Notes: generated from the sequence alone by a model not told the origin. A stretch of 64,000 nt of DNA from Peptoniphilus genitalis (GCF_023614525.1 NZ_CP097885.1:742501-806500); one strand, 5' to 3'. Shown: positions 1-9,166, numbered from the stretch's first letter. Made by a program: numbers and translations.

Positions 1-544
1 TAGTTTGTGTTGCTACTGTACTTCCACCCTTTGAATAAAATGTAACATCAAATTTTTTAACTTCTGGTGCTTTTTTAGTGAATTTAGCATAAATTATTCT
101 GTCAGTATTAATTTCTTCTGTTTTTGTAAATCCAGTAGTTAACCCTTCATCAGTATACCAACCACCAAATACATAACCTTCTTTTTTTGGTTCCTTTAAG
201 TTTTCGGCAGGAATTGCTTCTCCTTTATTTACATCTATTGGTGTGCCTAAGTCTTGGATTGTTTTTTCAGCTTTTCCTTCTTCAACTAGTACAGCTTTAA
301 ATGTAACTTTCACTATCTCTTTAGCTGGAGTTAGAGGTGTCAATTCTTGACCAGCTTTTTGGCCACCAGTTTCTCCTCCTGATTGATCAGTTGGATCAGC
401 TTCGTTTTCTTGTGCTACTGCAACAGGAACTGTTACATCAGATAATTCTAGTTTTTCACCTTCATCATCTGCAAATACATTGAATGGTATTGAGGTTACC
501 ATTACTCCTGCGAGCAATAGTCCTAATATTTTCTTGTTTCTCAT
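1..544 (-). CDS. InlB-repeat surface protein, N-terminal part (cut by window edge)
   Basis: The ATG at 544-542 follows an AGGAGG ribosome site, and the frame stays open to base 1, so 181 codons are seen. The first ~25 residues are a Sec signal peptide (basic MRNKK, hydrophobic LGLLLAGVMV, likely cut after FA). An acidic Gly/Gln-rich stretch follows to about residue 75. Then comes one Listeria-Bacteroides/InlB B-type repeat (about 80-165, core EGYVFGGWYTDEG, ending IIYAKFTKK) and the start of another (FDVTFYSKGGS). Such repeats are found in secreted or wall-bound adhesins of Firmicutes, so an exported surface protein is expected. The C-terminal anchor lies outside the window, so its function cannot be refined. 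A -10 (TATAAT) lies at 594-599 on this strand. Confidence 0.85.
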   Translation of the reverse strand, partial: MRNKKILGLLLAGVMVTSIPFNVFADDEGEKLELSDVTVPVAVAQENEADPTDQSGGETGGQKAGQELTPLTPAKEIVKVTFKAVLVEEGKAEKTIQDLGTPIDVNKGEAIPAENLKEPKKEGYVFGGWYTDEGLTTGFTKTEEINTDRIIYAKFTKKAPEVKKFDVTFYSKGGSTVATQT

Positions 545-1013
545 ATGTTTCCTCCTATCTAAATATTTCCGTTAAAACATTTTCCTTAAAGCTATTATAC
601 CCAAAACAATGAAAAATACATTAGAATTTACAATTTTTTAATAAATTTAATTCTTTTGTAATATTGGAAGGACAAACCTATGCAAATATATTTTTTGCGT
701 AAATCTTTTGTCAAAACTTATAATTAATTATCAAGCTAATTTTCTTTTCTTCTCTATAAATAAATTTTCAATAAGAAAAATAAGTTGAAAGAAAAAAATT
801 TTTTAAAAATTATTCCCTATCTACTCCTAATTTAGATCTCTCTAAAGTTTCTAAAGCTCACAAAAAAATTTATTTCTTATTTATAGAGCGAAAAATAATT
901 TTAAATAAAGGAGAAAATAATTTTCAAACTAAATAAAAAATCAAAAACAAATCCAAAACCATCAACAATCTTTATAAAATTTTAAATAAATCAAATAAAA
1001 TAAGACAAGAAAA
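545..1013. other. Intergenic AT-rich region
   Basis: No coding frame is convincing here. It holds the -10 of the surface-protein gene (594-599, minus strand) and a 12-bp inverted repeat (752-763 with 877-888, core CTCTATAAATAA) about 113 bp apart. No RNA gene or mobile element is recognised. Confidence 0.5.
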
Positions 1014-1035
1014 AAGGCAACCCTAAGATTGCCTT
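1014..1035 (-). terminator. Rho-independent terminator of the PP2C phosphatase gene
   Basis: Stem AAGGCAA/TTGCCTT with an 8-nt loop, followed on the minus strand by a run of T. It lies about 30 bp beyond the stop codon. Confidence 0.8.
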
Positions 1036-1067
1036 AAATATTTTATAAAATTTTACTTCTTAACATC

Positions 1068-2165
1068 TTACCATACACTCACAATAAGCATTGATATATC
1101 GTCCACTTGTGGGCTGTCTGTAAATTCTTCTAATTCCTTATTTATATATTCCAGGATGTCACTATTATATTCTGAAATTATGTCCAGGATTTTCTCATGG
1201 CCAAAAACTTCTTTCTTAGCATTCCTCGCCTCTTCCACCCCGTCAGTCATAAAGAGGAGGTAGTCGCCAGTGTGGAGTTTTATCTCCTTCTCTTCATAGT
1301 CTGGCTTGGCAAAAAATCTTGAGATTGGATAACCTCTGGACTCAAGGCTCATTGATTCCCTGTTCCTTACCATAAGGGGAAGGGGCAGGTGGCCTGCATT
1401 GGAAAAGGTGAAGGTCTTCTTTTTCAAATTATAGACCCCATAAAAGCAAGTGAAATAATTTTCTATCTCTAGCTTTAGGCCGGTGAACCTCTCGCATAGT
1501 TCTGTCAAAGTTTCTCTTGGCGATCTTTGGCTTGTCTTGTCCAGGGTCCTCACCATAGACTTGATAAACATAGTCACCATAGATGCCGCAAAGCCATGGC
1601 CCACTGAGTCTGCTATGTACATTCCTATGTGGTCGTCATCAATTTGAAAGACATCGAACATATCTCCACTTAAAATTGTCGAAGGCTTGTAGAGGTAGTT
1701 GACCTTTAGATTTTTTATGAAGCCCTTGTCGGGAAGGACCTTTCTTTGGATAAGGGAGGCCGCATTGGTTTCGTTGGTCATGAACCTATTCTTGTCTATA
1801 AGTTCCTTTTGAAGTTTCCTTGCCATAGTCACGTTCCTAAAAACTTCTACAACACCAAGGATTTCCCCCTTCTTGTTAATTATTGGCGAGCACTTAACTG
1901 AAAAGACCATGCCCCCAATATTTTCTTCCCTTTGGATGACTTCGCCACTAACTAGGGCTCTCTTGGTGATCTCAGGGTCAAAGAGGTCTTCTCCCAATAT
2001 GCAGACTTTCTTTTCTGGGTCATAACCCAAGAGGTCTTCCATGGCCTTGTTTACAAAGACTACTTTTTCATTGTAGTCCAGGACCCTAACAAGGTCTGCA
2101 ATGGCATTTAAGACCTGAAAGTCTATGTTTTCGTCAATTTTCTCTCTTTCCATTTTGTTTACCAT
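1068..2165 (-). CDS. PAS domain PP2C-type (SpoIIE/RsbU family) serine phosphatase
   Basis: 365 residues. An N-terminal PAS sensor domain (about 15-120) is joined by a short coiled linker (RKLQKELIDKN) to a PPM/SpoIIE phosphatase domain (about 145-365). Metal-binding motifs are visible: SGDMFDV near residue 166, the ADSVGHG motif about 25 residues later, FMTDGVEEARN near 305 and the terminal DDISMLIV. The family dephosphorylates anti-anti-sigma (STAS) proteins or similar targets in signalling cascades. No STAS or kinase partner lies beside it, so the target is unknown. No membrane segment is seen, so it should be cytosolic. The start at 2165 is supported only by a modest GAAAGG site; ATG at 2153 is an alternative. 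Confidence 0.85.
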   Translation of the reverse strand: MVNKMEREKIDENIDFQVLNAIADLVRVLDYNEKVVFVNKAMEDLLGYDPEKKVCILGEDLFDPEITKRALVSGEVIQREENIGGMVFSVKCSPIINKKGEILGVVEVFRNVTMARKLQKELIDKNRFMTNETNAASLIQRKVLPDKGFIKNLKVNYLYKPSTILSGDMFDVFQIDDDHIGMYIADSVGHGFAASMVTMFIKSMVRTLDKTSQRSPRETLTELCERFTGLKLEIENYFTCFYGVYNLKKKTFTFSNAGHLPLPLMVRNRESMSLESRGYPISRFFAKPDYEEKEIKLHTGDYLLFMTDGVEEARNAKKEVFGHEKILDIISEYNSDILEYINKELEEFTDSPQVDDISMLIVSVW

Positions 2166-2223
2166 GAGTTCACCAGCCTTTCGTCAATGCTTTCAGTATA
2201 ACAGATGACAATCCACTAAACAA

Positions 2224-3354
2224 TTACCTTCTTGGCTTTGGGCCATAATATTGGTAGTAGTAGGTCTTTAGTCTACCGTTGTATAGTTTTCTATTTCTAT
2301 CAGATTTTTTACCAAAGTTTTTTTCAAAGTTTTCATTGGCTGTGATTATATAGTAGGACCAAGTCTTTAAGGACCTTGCAAGTTCGCCAAGTTCCTTATT
2401 AAGTTCGTCTACGTCTTCCTTGCCAATTCTCTCTCCATAAGGTGGGTTGGTTATTATAATTCCATAATCGTCTGGAAGGTCCAAGTCCCTTATGTCCTTT
2501 TGGAAGAAGGAAATGTCTTCGTCTAGTCCCAGGATTTCTGCATTAGATCTTGCAATTTGAATTGCTTTGTGGGATATATCTGATGCAAGAATTTCTAATT
2601 TTTCGTCGTACTTTATCTCTGAGTAGCACTTTTTCTTTTCTTCTTTAAATATTTCTTCGTCAAAAAATTTGAAGTTAACAAAGTCGAAGTCCCTCATAAG
2701 TCCCGGGGCAATATTTTTTTCTATCATGGCTGCTTCTATAGGGACTGTGCCTGATCCACAGAAGGGGTCTGCCAGGATCCTGTCCTTGTTCCAAAAAGTT
2801 AATTTGACAAGGGAGGCTGCAATTGTTTCTGAAAGTGGTGCCTTGTAGTTGACTTCTCTATAGCCCCTCTTGTGAAGTCCGTCGCCTGATGTGTCCATAG
2901 TAATTTCTGCAATGTCATTTAGGAGTGACACTTCAATTTTAACTCTTGGGCCAGATTTTTCGAACCAAGACACCTTGTACTTCATCTTCAATTTTTCGAT
3001 TATTGCCTTTTCTGTAATTCTTTGGCAGTCGGAGATAGAAAATAATTTTGACTTCCTGCTCCTTCCTTGGATGATGAACTGGTCCTCTTCTGCGATGTAG
3101 TCCCACCATCTTATCTCGAAGACCTTATCAAATAATTCTTCAAAGGTCTCTGCCCTAAAGGAGTCGATTAGTAGCAAGACTCTCTCAGCCGTCCTCAGTC
3201 TTAAATTTAAAATGGCAATGTCCTTTAGCTGGCAAGATATTTTTATTTTTCCATCGCTAACTTCTAAGTCCTTGTAGCCAAGGTCTTGTAGTTCTCTTTT
3301 AGTAACTGCTTCAAGACCCATGTTAGTAGTTGCGATTAATTTTATGTTTTCCAT
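2224..3354 (-). CDS. THUMP-domain class I RNA methyltransferase (RlmL/YpsC-like)
   Basis: 376 residues from the ATG at 3354, chosen because GAGGTG stands 6 nt before it; an ATG 18 nt upstream has no good ribosome site. The N-terminus MENIKLIATTNMGLEAVTKRE and the following ~150 residues match the THUMP RNA-binding architecture of YpsC. The C-terminal UPF0020 methylase domain shows the SAM-binding DPFCGSGTVPIEAA motif (about 200) and the catalytic NPPYGERIG motif (about 300), typical of N2-guanine modification. Family knowledge suggests 23S rRNA m2G2445-type methylation; the exact base is inferred. It is monocistronic and divergent from the superoxide reductase gene. Confidence 0.88.
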   Translation of the reverse strand: MENIKLIATTNMGLEAVTKRELQDLGYKDLEVSDGKIKISCQLKDIAILNLRLRTAERVLLLIDSFRAETFEELFDKVFEIRWWDYIAEEDQFIIQGRSRKSKLFSISDCQRITEKAIIEKLKMKYKVSWFEKSGPRVKIEVSLLNDIAEITMDTSGDGLHKRGYREVNYKAPLSETIAASLVKLTFWNKDRILADPFCGSGTVPIEAAMIEKNIAPGLMRDFDFVNFKFFDEEIFKEEKKKCYSEIKYDEKLEILASDISHKAIQIARSNAEILGLDEDISFFQKDIRDLDLPDDYGIIITNPPYGERIGKEDVDELNKELGELARSLKTWSYYIITANENFEKNFGKKSDRNRKLYNGRLKTYYYQYYGPKPRR

Positions 3355-3436
3355 TTTACACCTCGCTTCCATTATACTAAATATGAAAATATTTTTCCTT
3401 AAATTAAATTCAATGTGATAATTTATTTAATTGGGG

Positions 3437-3468
3437 TATAATATATTTGTAAAATATTTATTGGGGGT
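3437..3468 (+). promoter_or_regulatory. -10 element and ribosome site of superoxide reductase
   Basis: TATAAT at 3437-3442 with only a weak -35 near 3413-3418, followed by GGGGGT at 3463-3468, 6 nt before the ATG. Confidence 0.55.
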
Positions 3469-3474
3469 AATAAA

Positions 3475-3828
3475 ATGAAATTAACTGAAACAGTACAAAC
3501 TGCTGATTGGAAAACTGAAAAACACGTTCCTGTAATCCACGTTGAAAAGGCTGACGGTCTTCTAAAGATCAAAGCTCTAGTTGGAGAAGAAGTTGAACAT
3601 CCTAACACATTAGAACACCACATTGCTTGGATCAAAGTATTCTTCAAACCTGAAGGAGAAAAATTCCCAGTTGAAGTTGGTTCTTATGAATTTGCTGCTC
3701 ACGGCGAAGCAGACCTATTCACAGTTCCATGTGTTGAAGCAGCAGTTAAGACTGACAAAGGCGGCGAAGTTTACGCACTAAGCTACTGTAACATCCACGG
3801 ACTTTGGGAAAACTCAGTAGAAGCTTAA
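3475..3828 (+). CDS. Superoxide reductase (neelaredoxin/desulfoferrodoxin centre II type)
   Basis: 117 residues, the size of one-domain (class II) superoxide reductases: it has the catalytic SOR domain but lacks the N-terminal desulforedoxin FeCys4 domain. The Fe(His)4Cys ligands are visible: H17 in EKHVP (with E15/K16 of the substrate loop), H42 in EHPN, H48 in EHHI, and C105/H108 in YCNIHGLW. It reduces superoxide to H2O2 in the cytosol, which rubrerythrin and thiol peroxidase elsewhere in this window could remove. It has its own promoter and terminator. Codon use is biased (AAC, GAA, CCA), as expected of a highly expressed gene. Confidence 0.95.
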   Translation: MKLTETVQTADWKTEKHVPVIHVEKADGLLKIKALVGEEVEHPNTLEHHIAWIKVFFKPEGEKFPVEVGSYEFAAHGEADLFTVPCVEAAVKTDKGGEVYALSYCNIHGLWENSVEA

Positions 3829-3839
3829 GTATAATATTA

Positions 3840-3871
3840 AAGAGCTATGAAATTAATCATAGCTCTTTTTT
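3840..3871 (+). terminator. Terminator of superoxide reductase gene
   Basis: 11-bp stem AAGAGCTATGA/TCATAGCTCTT with loop AATTAA and a six-T tail. It starts 12 nt after the stop codon. Confidence 0.92.
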
Positions 3872-3924
3872 CTTGCTTATTTTTATTTAATTTTTCTTTA
3901 TAGTTTTATTTTTTATTTTCAAAC

Positions 3925-5097
3925 TTATAGTGAAGCCTTATAAATTTCTAATACATCCTCTTTATTAAGTTCAACTACACCCTTGATTGATCCACCAGCG
4001 TGTCTTACAGCTGCTTCTGCCATTTCTTCTAGCTTTTCATCATCTATTCCAACTTCTCCAAGTGTCATTGGTATATTCATGTCATCTTCAAAAAACATGT
4101 GAAGAGTAGCAATGGCCTTCTTAGCATCATTCATCTTGTCATCTGATGGCCTTATGTTAAATACATTTATGCCAAAGTCCCTAATCATATCGACAGTTTC
4201 ATCATTTAAGATGTGCTTTAAGAATCTTGGTGTCAAGATTGCAAGTCCAATTCCATGAGTTATGTCATAGAAGGCAGAAAGTTCATGTTCCATTGCATGG
4301 ACTGACCAGCCTGTTGACTTGCCTGTTGAAAGAAGTCCATTGATGGCCCAAGATGAAGCCCACATAATATTTGATCTTGCTTCATAATTTTCTGGTTCTT
4401 CCATGGCGATTGGTCCATAGTGGATACAAGTTTTTAGAATTCCTTCCGCAAGCCTATTTTGCATATAGGCATTGTCACCAAGTGTGAAATAATTTTCCAT
4501 TGTGTGGCTCATGATGTCAGCTACACCTGCTGCTGTGTGTTTAACATTTACAGAATAAGTTGTTTCTGGATTCATAATTGAGAACTTTGGAAGTGTGTAG
4601 GCTGAGCCAAAGCCTAATTTTTGATTTGTCTCTGGATTTGTTATAACTCCTCCAGCATCCATTTCTGAACCTGTCGCTGCAAGTGTAAGGATAGTTCCAA
4701 TAGGAAGGGCTTTTTCGATTTTTGCCTTCTTAATTACAACGTCCCATGGGTCACAGTCGAGGAAAACTGCTCCGGCAACTAACTTGGAAAGGTCAATAAC
4801 AGATCCTCCACCAACTGCCAAGATGAAGTCAAGGTCGTTTTCTCTCACAATCTTAACTCCTTCTCTTGCTGAATCAACTCTTGGGTTTGGTTCTATGCCT
4901 GCAAGTTCCTTGTAGAAGATGTCATTTTCTTCAAAAATTTTCACAATTTCGTCGTAAAGACCATTTCTCTTAATTGATCCCCCGCCATAGGCAAGTAAAA
5001 CTCTTGAACCATATTTTTTAATTTCAGAGGCCAAGTTATCCATTTGGTTCCTTCCAAAAAGAATTTTCGTACTTACATTAAAAATAAAATCTTTCAT
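3925..5097 (-). CDS. Iron-dependent alcohol (butanol) dehydrogenase
   Basis: 390 residues, full length for the YqhD/BDH branch of the group III Fe-ADH family. The N-terminal Rossmann-like half has YGGGSIKRNG and the dinucleotide loop VGGGSVIDLSK. The C-terminal half has the metal ligands D and H in ADIMSH (about 194/198) and the two His of the WSVHAMEHELSAFYDITHG segment. The G-G-G-S dinucleotide motif and overall likeness to clostridial BdhA/BdhB suggest an NAD(P)H-dependent aldehyde reductase that forms butanol or ethanol as an electron sink. The start has a GGAGG site a few nt upstream. It lies just downstream of the ABC exporter pair on the same strand (8-nt gap), so it may be co-transcribed, though a functional link is not evident. 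Confidence 0.9.
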   Translation of the reverse strand: MKDFIFNVSTKILFGRNQMDNLASEIKKYGSRVLLAYGGGSIKRNGLYDEIVKIFEENDIFYKELAGIEPNPRVDSAREGVKIVRENDLDFILAVGGGSVIDLSKLVAGAVFLDCDPWDVVIKKAKIEKALPIGTILTLAATGSEMDAGGVITNPETNQKLGFGSAYTLPKFSIMNPETTYSVNVKHTAAGVADIMSHTMENYFTLGDNAYMQNRLAEGILKTCIHYGPIAMEEPENYEARSNIMWASSWAINGLLSTGKSTGWSVHAMEHELSAFYDITHGIGLAILTPRFLKHILNDETVDMIRDFGINVFNIRPSDDKMNDAKKAIATLHMFFEDDMNIPMTLGEVGIDDEKLEEMAEAAVRHAGGSIKGVVELNKEDVLEIYKASL

Positions 5098-5105
5098 AAT
5101 TCCTC

Positions 5106-6851
5106 CTAGTTTTTAAACTGTGAATTGTAAAGTTCTGCATAAATCCCATCTCTTGCAAGAAGTTCCTTGTGATTTCCCTTTTCCACTATGTCACCCTTAT
5201 CTAGGACCAAAATCACATCGGAGTTAACAATAGTGGAAAGTCTGTGGGCGATTACAAAGTTTGTCCTCTCCTTTAAAAGGTTCTTCATAGCCTTTTGTAT
5301 AAGGGCCTCTGTCCTGGTATCAACAGATGAAGTTGCCTCGTCTAAGATTAAAATTTCTGGATCTGACAAGAGAGCCCTTGCAATTGTGAGGAGTTGTCTT
5401 TGTCCTTGTGATATATTTGAAGCTTCTTCATTTAAGACAGTGTCATAGCCCTTTGGAAGCTTCTCAATAAAGGAGTGACAATAGGCCTTTTTGGCTGCAT
5501 CAATAACTTCTTCCCTTGTGGCATCTTGTCTGCCATAGAGGATGTTGTCGTAAATCGTCCCCCTAAAGAGCCAAGAATCTTGAAGTACCATACCAAAGAG
5601 GGACCTCAAGTTTTTCCTCGACACGTCCTTGATGTTTACTCCATTTATATTAATCCTACCCCTATCAATATCATAGAACCTCATTAAAAGATTTACAATA
5701 GTTGTCTTGCCGGCTCCAGTAGACCCAACAATGGCAACAGTCTTGTTCTTCTCAACATGAAGATTTAAGTTATTGATAACAGGAGTCTTTTTGTCATAGG
5801 AAAAATAAACTTCATCAAACTCGATGTCTTCCACTGGCCTTTTGATTTCATCTGTAACAACTTCTTCCTCTGGCTCTTGGTCAAGAAATTCAAAAATTCT
5901 TTCAGCTGCAGCAATAGATGCTTGAAATATAGAAGCCATTTCTGCCAACTGCTCTATTGGGTTTGCCAGCCTTCTTACATATTGGATAACTGCCTGGATG
6001 TCCCCAACAAATAACTTGCCAGATAGGACCAGAAGTCCCCCAACAATAGAAAGCATTACATAGCCAAGGTTGGAAATAAAAGTCATAATCGGCAGCATAA
6101 TCCCCGTCATAAAGGACGCACGATAGCTGACTTCATAGAGGTTTTCGTTTATGTCCAAGAATTCTCTCTCGGCCCTTCCTTCATAGTTAAAGGCCTTGAT
6201 TAGTTCTGAACCAGAGAAGTTTTCTTCAACAAAGCCAACCATAGATCCAAGCCCTTGTGACTTTCTCCTAAAATAGCCTTGAGACTTTTTGGAAATAAAT
6301 TTCGTAGAAAAATAAGTCATGGGCAACGTGAATAAAAAGACCAAGGTAAGAGTTGGCGAAATTTTTATCATGACTGTCAGAATTCCAACTATCAATACAA
6401 TAGAAGAAAGTATGGAAGAGATTGTCTGTTGCAAGTTCTTGCCCAGGGTCTCAACATCGTTTGTCATCCTCGACAAGAGATCCCCAGTTTTATTTTTATC
6501 GTAATAAGAAGTTGGAATATATTTTACCTTTTCAGAAATTTCTCTCCTAAATTTTGCAATTAAGTCTTGGGTCACATCAACTAAGATCCTACCCCTGAAG
6601 AACTCAAAGACTCCTTGTAGGAGATAAACTACACCAAGAGTTATGCAAATTTTTATCACATAGTCGAAGTCAATCCTAGTATTCATCTTCAGGTTTTCAA
6701 AAATCCTTGTAGTAATATTCCCCATTAGTTTTGGAGAAATAATTTCAAAAATTGATGAACCAATTGTGAGAAAAATTGCCAGGAAGAGAAAGAACTTATA
6801 GGCTTTTAAATATGAAATTATCCTTAAAACTGTGTTGTTATTCTTCTTCAT
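5106..6851 (-). CDS. Heterodimeric ABC exporter, canonical half (BmrD/YheH-like)
   Basis: 581 residues: a six-helix exporter domain (about 1-320) fused to an ATPase. Walker A GSTGAGKTT lies near 375, the signature SQGQRQLL near 480, and Walker B LILDEATSSVD near 505 has the catalytic Glu. The H-loop (IAHRLST) is present. Its start overlaps the end of the upstream ABC gene by 14 nt, so the two are translationally coupled and should form one heterodimer in the membrane. The SQGQ signature is typical of the BmrD/LmrD side. Substrate is unknown; relatives export drugs, lipids or peptides. Confidence 0.9.
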   Translation of the reverse strand: MKKNNNTVLRIISYLKAYKFFLFLAIFLTIGSSIFEIISPKLMGNITTRIFENLKMNTRIDFDYVIKICITLGVVYLLQGVFEFFRGRILVDVTQDLIAKFRREISEKVKYIPTSYYDKNKTGDLLSRMTNDVETLGKNLQQTISSILSSIVLIVGILTVMIKISPTLTLVFLFTLPMTYFSTKFISKKSQGYFRRKSQGLGSMVGFVEENFSGSELIKAFNYEGRAEREFLDINENLYEVSYRASFMTGIMLPIMTFISNLGYVMLSIVGGLLVLSGKLFVGDIQAVIQYVRRLANPIEQLAEMASIFQASIAAAERIFEFLDQEPEEEVVTDEIKRPVEDIEFDEVYFSYDKKTPVINNLNLHVEKNKTVAIVGSTGAGKTTIVNLLMRFYDIDRGRININGVNIKDVSRKNLRSLFGMVLQDSWLFRGTIYDNILYGRQDATREEVIDAAKKAYCHSFIEKLPKGYDTVLNEEASNISQGQRQLLTIARALLSDPEILILDEATSSVDTRTEALIQKAMKNLLKERTNFVIAHRLSTIVNSDVILVLDKGDIVEKGNHKELLARDGIYAELYNSQFKN

Positions 6852-8550
6852 AAGCTTGCCCCTGACTAATTGCGATTTCCCTGTAAACTTCGTTGGTATC
6901 CATTAGCTCTTGGTGGTTGCCGTAGCCTGCCACCCTTCCATCTTCTAGGACCAAAATCTTATCTGCATTTAGTATTGTCGCTACCCTTTGGGCAACAACT
7001 ATTACAATTTTATCCTCAAGACTCTTCTTCAAAAGCTGCCTTAACTCGTAGTCTGTCTTGTAATCAAGAGCCGAGAAGGAGTCGTCGAAGAGGTAGACTG
7101 ATGCATCACGAGTAAGGGCCCTAGCCATAGCAAGTCTCTGTCTTTGGCCACCAGAAAGGTTTCTTCCACCTCTAGAAATTTTCTTTTCCAAAGGCTTGTC
7201 ACCTAAAAATTCTTTGGCCCTGGCATTTTCTAAGGACTCAAGCATTTTGTCAGCCTCAGCATCTTCCTTGGCATAGGATAAGTTTTCAGCAACAGTTTTT
7301 GAGAAAAAGAAGTTTTCTTGTGGAACATAGGAAATCTTGTCCCTCACCTGGTAATTATTTAGAGTTTTTATGTCAATTCCATTTAAGAAGAGTTCACCGT
7401 CTCCTGGTTCATAAAATTGTAAAAGGAGCCTAAGTAGACTTGACTTACCAGATCCAGTTCCCCCGATGATGCCAAGGGTCTCTCCACTTTTGACATCAAA
7501 GCTTATGTCATTTAAAACCCTTTGAGATGCATCTGGATAGGCAAAGGAAAGATTTTTTGCCTCAATTTCATAAATGTCACCAGATAATTTTTTATCTCCA
7601 CCAGTTTTTGTGGACTCATATTCCAAAACTTCGTTGATCCTCTCCATAGAAGCGAAGGTCCTTGGAAGAAGTGACAAGAGGAAACTCATCATTATCATGG
7701 CAGATAGGACTTGGGTGATGTATTGGATAAAGGCCATTAGGTCACCAATCCCCATCTCTCTTATGTCGATGAGCCTTGCACCAAAATAGAGGACAAAAAT
7801 AATTCCAAAATTTAAAATTGTCCCAAGCATTGGTCTCACATTTACAAGAAGTTTATTTACCTTAGTTGCCATTTCTTGGTAAGAAAGGTTAGCCTCATCA
7901 AAAATTTCTTCTTCATAAGCATCCTTTGAGAAGGCCCTTATAACCCTAAGTCCAGTTAGTCTTCTCCTGAAGAGTTCGTTTAACTTGTCGAGCCTTCTTT
8001 GTAAAATTGGAAAATATGGAAGGCCCTTCTTGAAGACAAAATAAATCCCAATCCCAATAAAGGGAATTGTAATTGGGAAGACTGCCGACAACTTAACATT
8101 AGTTGAAAGAGCCATGATGAGACCACCAATAAACATTAGTGGACCTCTAATAAGAGGCCTAAGTCCCATTAAGACCATTTGCTCAACTTGGTTGACGTCA
8201 TCAGTTGTCCTTGTGATAAGTGATGAAATGGAAAAATGTTCCACGTCATCAAAACTCAAATAATTTATTTTTTTAAATAGTTTGTACCTAAGGTCTCGGG
8301 AGAAGGCCATAGTTGTCTTGGAAGAATGGTAGGCAGCAGATGCCCTGCACATGACAGTGAAGATCACCACGATAATCATGATGCCGCCAATCCTTAAGAC
8401 ATAATCGGTGTCTCCATAGGCCACACCCTTATCAATGACAAGACTCATAAGCTTTGGGAGGAAAAGTTCCCCAAGAGCATTGCCAAAGGTAAGGAGGATG
8501 ACCACAAAAATTCTTAATTTGTATTTATTTAATCCTTTGTATATATTCAT
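6838..8550 (-). CDS. Heterodimeric ABC exporter, degenerate half (BmrC/YheI-like)
   Basis: 570 residues from the ATG at 8550, which GGAGG precedes by 4-5 nt; an ATG 27 nt upstream lacks a ribosome site. It has an exporter membrane domain (about 1-310), Walker A GGTGSGKSS near 362, signature LSGGQRQRL near 463 and Walker B LFDDSFSALD near 487, where the catalytic Glu is replaced by Asp. The H-loop His is also changed (VVAQRVAT). These replacements mark the non-hydrolysing site of asymmetric exporters such as BmrCD and TM287/288. It is the first gene of the pair and overlaps its partner by 14 nt. The minus-strand ribosome site sits inside the divergent region with ridA. Confidence 0.9.
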   Translation of the reverse strand: MNIYKGLNKYKLRIFVVILLTFGNALGELFLPKLMSLVIDKGVAYGDTDYVLRIGGIMIIVVIFTVMCRASAAYHSSKTTMAFSRDLRYKLFKKINYLSFDDVEHFSISSLITRTTDDVNQVEQMVLMGLRPLIRGPLMFIGGLIMALSTNVKLSAVFPITIPFIGIGIYFVFKKGLPYFPILQRRLDKLNELFRRRLTGLRVIRAFSKDAYEEEIFDEANLSYQEMATKVNKLLVNVRPMLGTILNFGIIFVLYFGARLIDIREMGIGDLMAFIQYITQVLSAMIMMSFLLSLLPRTFASMERINEVLEYESTKTGGDKKLSGDIYEIEAKNLSFAYPDASQRVLNDISFDVKSGETLGIIGGTGSGKSSLLRLLLQFYEPGDGELFLNGIDIKTLNNYQVRDKISYVPQENFFFSKTVAENLSYAKEDAEADKMLESLENARAKEFLGDKPLEKKISRGGRNLSGGQRQRLAMARALTRDASVYLFDDSFSALDYKTDYELRQLLKKSLEDKIVIVVAQRVATILNADKILVLEDGRVAGYGNHQELMDTNEVYREIAISQGQAYEEE

Positions 8551-8620
8551 AATTCCTCCATCATAACATTCTAACATATAGGGTTTTAAAAGAAAATTTC
8601 ATGAAGATAGATGCAAGACT

Positions 8621-8642
8621 TGCTATAATGGTTGAAGAGGTG
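8621..8642 (+). promoter_or_regulatory. Extended -10 promoter of ridA-like gene
   Basis: TGCTATAAT at 8621-8629 is an extended -10; no clear -35 is seen. The expected start point near 8636 leaves a very short leader, with the GAGGTG ribosome site at about 8637-8642. Confidence 0.6.
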
Positions 8643-8648
8643 ATATAG

Positions 8649-9068
8649 ATGGAAAAAAATCCAATACCACAAGGAAGATACTTGCCAGCCAAGAAGTCAC
8701 AGGGATTTATTTACTCAGCAGGTATGACCCCAAGACTTGACGACAAACTAATATTAGAAGGAAAAGTCACAAGTGATAAGGAAATCTCTTTTTATCAAGA
8801 AGCAGTAGTCCAAGCAACAAAAAATGCCTTGGCAGCAATAAATAACACCTTAGAAGAAGGCGAAGTCTTAGAAGAAATAATTTCCATGACAGTCTATGTA
8901 AATGCAGAAGAAGATTTTACGGCCCACTCAAAGATAGCAGACCTTGGATCAGACTATCTCTTTGACGTCCTTGGAGAAAAAGGAATCTCTCCAAGAGCTG
9001 CAATAGGAGTAATGACATTGCCTGGTAACGCCCCGGTAGAAATCCAACTAGTAGCAAGTTATAAGTAA
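8649..9068 (+). CDS. RidA/YjgF family enamine/imine deaminase
   Basis: 139 residues, near the usual length for RidA. Visible family features are the YSAGMTP segment, the MTVYVN strand, and the active-site signature SPRAAIGV followed by LPGNAPVEIQLVASY, whose Arg binds the substrate carboxylate. RidA hydrolyses reactive 2-aminoacrylate and related enamines/imines from PLP enzymes, releasing ammonia. That suits an amino-acid fermenter with many lyases. GAGGTG supports the start at 8649. It is divergent from the ABC exporter and followed by pnuC, which has its own promoter. Confidence 0.9.
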   Translation: MEKNPIPQGRYLPAKKSQGFIYSAGMTPRLDDKLILEGKVTSDKEISFYQEAVVQATKNALAAINNTLEEGEVLEEIISMTVYVNAEEDFTAHSKIADLGSDYLFDVLGEKGISPRAAIGVMTLPGNAPVEIQLVASYK

Positions 9069-9098
9069 GATTTATTTAAATTCCCTAACTTTATTTGT

Positions 9099-9139
9099 TT
9101 GAATAAGTTTAATTTCAATGCTATACTACATGTATACAT
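9099..9139 (+). promoter_or_regulatory. Promoter of pnuC-like gene with palindrome at the start point
   Basis: TTGAAT (9099-9104), 17-bp spacer, TATACT (9122-9127) with an upstream TG. A 10-nt palindrome ATGTATACAT (9130-9139) covers the likely start point and resembles the half sites at the acnX operon promoter. Confidence 0.7.
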
Positions 9140-9166
9140 CTAATAAGGGAGGTATTCAGTATATTT

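Noticed and set aside
752-888. Insertion-sequence ends (12-bp inverted repeat 113 bp apart)
   Set aside because: No transposase or target duplication is present, and the arms are AT-rich enough to arise by chance.
9069-9166. NAD or preQ1 riboswitch before the pnuC-like gene
   Set aside because: The promoter leaves a leader of only about 33 nt, too short for either, and no pseudoknot pattern is seen.
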